NCBI GenBank assembly: GCA_963627615.1
Contig: CAVGBV010000106.1
Location: 1-5,800, forward strand
Direction: 5' to 3'
DNA length: 5,800 bases
DNA from: Faecimorpha sp963627615
GTDB lineage: Bacteria; Bacillota; Clostridia; Lachnospirales; Bianqueaceae
The notes beneath the pieces are model-generated. The model saw nothing but the letters and a program-made list of their open reading frames with translations, was not told the origin of the DNA and did no database searches. Made by a program: the position numbers and the translations under genes. Numbering within the stretch: position 1 is the first letter of the stretch; every line of letters starts with the position of its first letter. Shown in pieces: positions 5,319 through 5,800 of this stretch.

Positions 5319-5800
5319 TCATTTTTTGATCTTTTTGATCAGTTTCCTTGCTCTGGTAGCTGACAAAACTCCGTGGATAACAAGTTGCCAGAGGATCCTT
5401 GGTGCTTGGAAATGTTTATGGGAGCTTGTGATGACTAGATTCTCGCCGAGGCGGATGTCATGAGTTTTGTAATTTCTGATCTTTTCGACCTGCTTGCGAC
5501 GATATTCCGGGTCATCTAATTTACCCATATGTTCCAGATACATCCTTTTGCCATTAATAGTGAATGTAAAATCGGGCCAATAACTATAAGATCCGGAATC
5601 AATCGGTCGGTTGTGTTCACTCATAATGCCCAGATTTTTCAAGAACTCATAGAGAATGATCTCAGCTCTGGAATCAAGAACCGTCCCGTCAAAAGCTATG
5701 TCCTTATCAAGGGGTAATTTTTCGAGCCCAAGCTCCTGATATAATTTCATCTGCTGGCGGGCTTCGCGGCGCTCAGAAGGCGATAAGCTCATCAGCTGCT
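5319..5800 (-). CDS. PD-(D/E)XK nuclease-like protein, N-terminus outside the window
   Basis: The frame is open from the right edge to the stop at 5319. An internal ATG at 5792 gives 157 residues, but the frame stays open above it and no ribosome site is visible in the 8 bases available, so the true start is probably further right. Numbered from that ATG, residues 40-90 show a PD-(D/E)XK restriction-endonuclease-like core: DSRAEIILYEFLKNLGI (E44), YWPDFTF (D74), then MYLEHMG (E87, followed by H88 where Lys is classical). LDDPEYRRKQVEKIRNY and LGENLVITSS follow. This resembles a Clostridia domain with S(K/R)SE, YPDFT and YWEHxG motifs that usually ends proteins of unknown role. The basic tail (TRARKLIKKIKK) could touch DNA. 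It probably acts on nucleic acid in the cytoplasm, but substrate and role are unknown. It is read towards the array, with only about 20-60 bp between its stop and the last unit. Confidence 0.7.
   Translation of the reverse strand, partial: QLMSLSPSERREARQQMKLYQELGLEKLPLDKDIAFDGTVLDSRAEIILYEFLKNLGIMSEHNRPIDSGSYSYWPDFTFTINGKRMYLEHMGKLDDPEYRRKQVEKIRNYKTHDIRLGENLVITSSHKHFQAPRILWQLVIHGVLSATRARKLIKKIKK

Noticed and set aside
5309..5327. Terminator for the nuclease-like gene
   Set aside because: AAAAATGACAATTTTT can form only a weak A-T hairpin overlapping the stop codon, with no GC-rich stem. It is not convincing as a terminator.
4903..5800. Type III toxin-antitoxin (ToxI-like repeats plus ToxN)
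   Set aside because: Five-and-a-half repeats recall ToxI, but the unit is 73 nt rather than about 36. No toxin gene follows on the same strand, and the neighbouring nuclease-like gene faces the array and lacks ToxN features.

Overview
The window looks like chromosomal DNA of a low-to-mid GC Clostridia-type Firmicute, probably Lachnospiraceae-like. This is an impression from sigmaA-type promoters (one an exact TTGACA-17-TATAAT), AGGAG-type ribosome sites, mixed GC/AT codon use and the style of the proteins. No rRNA or other taxonomic marker is present. Intergenic DNA is clearly more AT-rich than the genes.

Left part (1-3430): an efflux/regulator module. A large MMPL/RND-superfamily membrane transporter is read leftwards from about 2263 and runs off the left edge. 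A 121-residue unrecognised protein (2588-2223) lies just upstream on the same strand and overlaps its start, so the two are probably co-transcribed. A TetR/AcrR-family regulator with a DhaS-like look (2788-3384) diverges from them. The AT-rich gap between them holds an extended -10 promoter for the regulator and two inverted repeats that are candidate operators. A strong bidirectional hairpin terminator follows the regulator.

Middle part (3441-4900): a second, decayed module read leftwards. A WHG-type TetR regulator (4806-4183) sits under a consensus promoter. Directly downstream lie the remains of an ABC exporter: the first half of its membrane domain is joined, out of frame, to the last part of its ATPase domain. 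Walker A, the Q-loop and a recognisable signature motif are all missing. The regulator therefore appears intact while its probable target is dead.

Right part (4903-5800): a striking array of five 73-bp tandem units, with a decayed sixth. Each unit is a 39-nt imperfect hairpin (CTGGTACA...TGTACCAG) plus a 34-nt linker. Sequence changes between copies mostly keep the stem paired, and every wobble pair is G-T as read on the + strand. This suggests a structured + strand RNA or single-stranded DNA. Beyond it, read leftwards and entering from the right edge, is a PD-(D/E)XK nuclease-like protein missing its N-terminus. The array is the best candidate here for something undescribed; its function cannot be read from the sequence.
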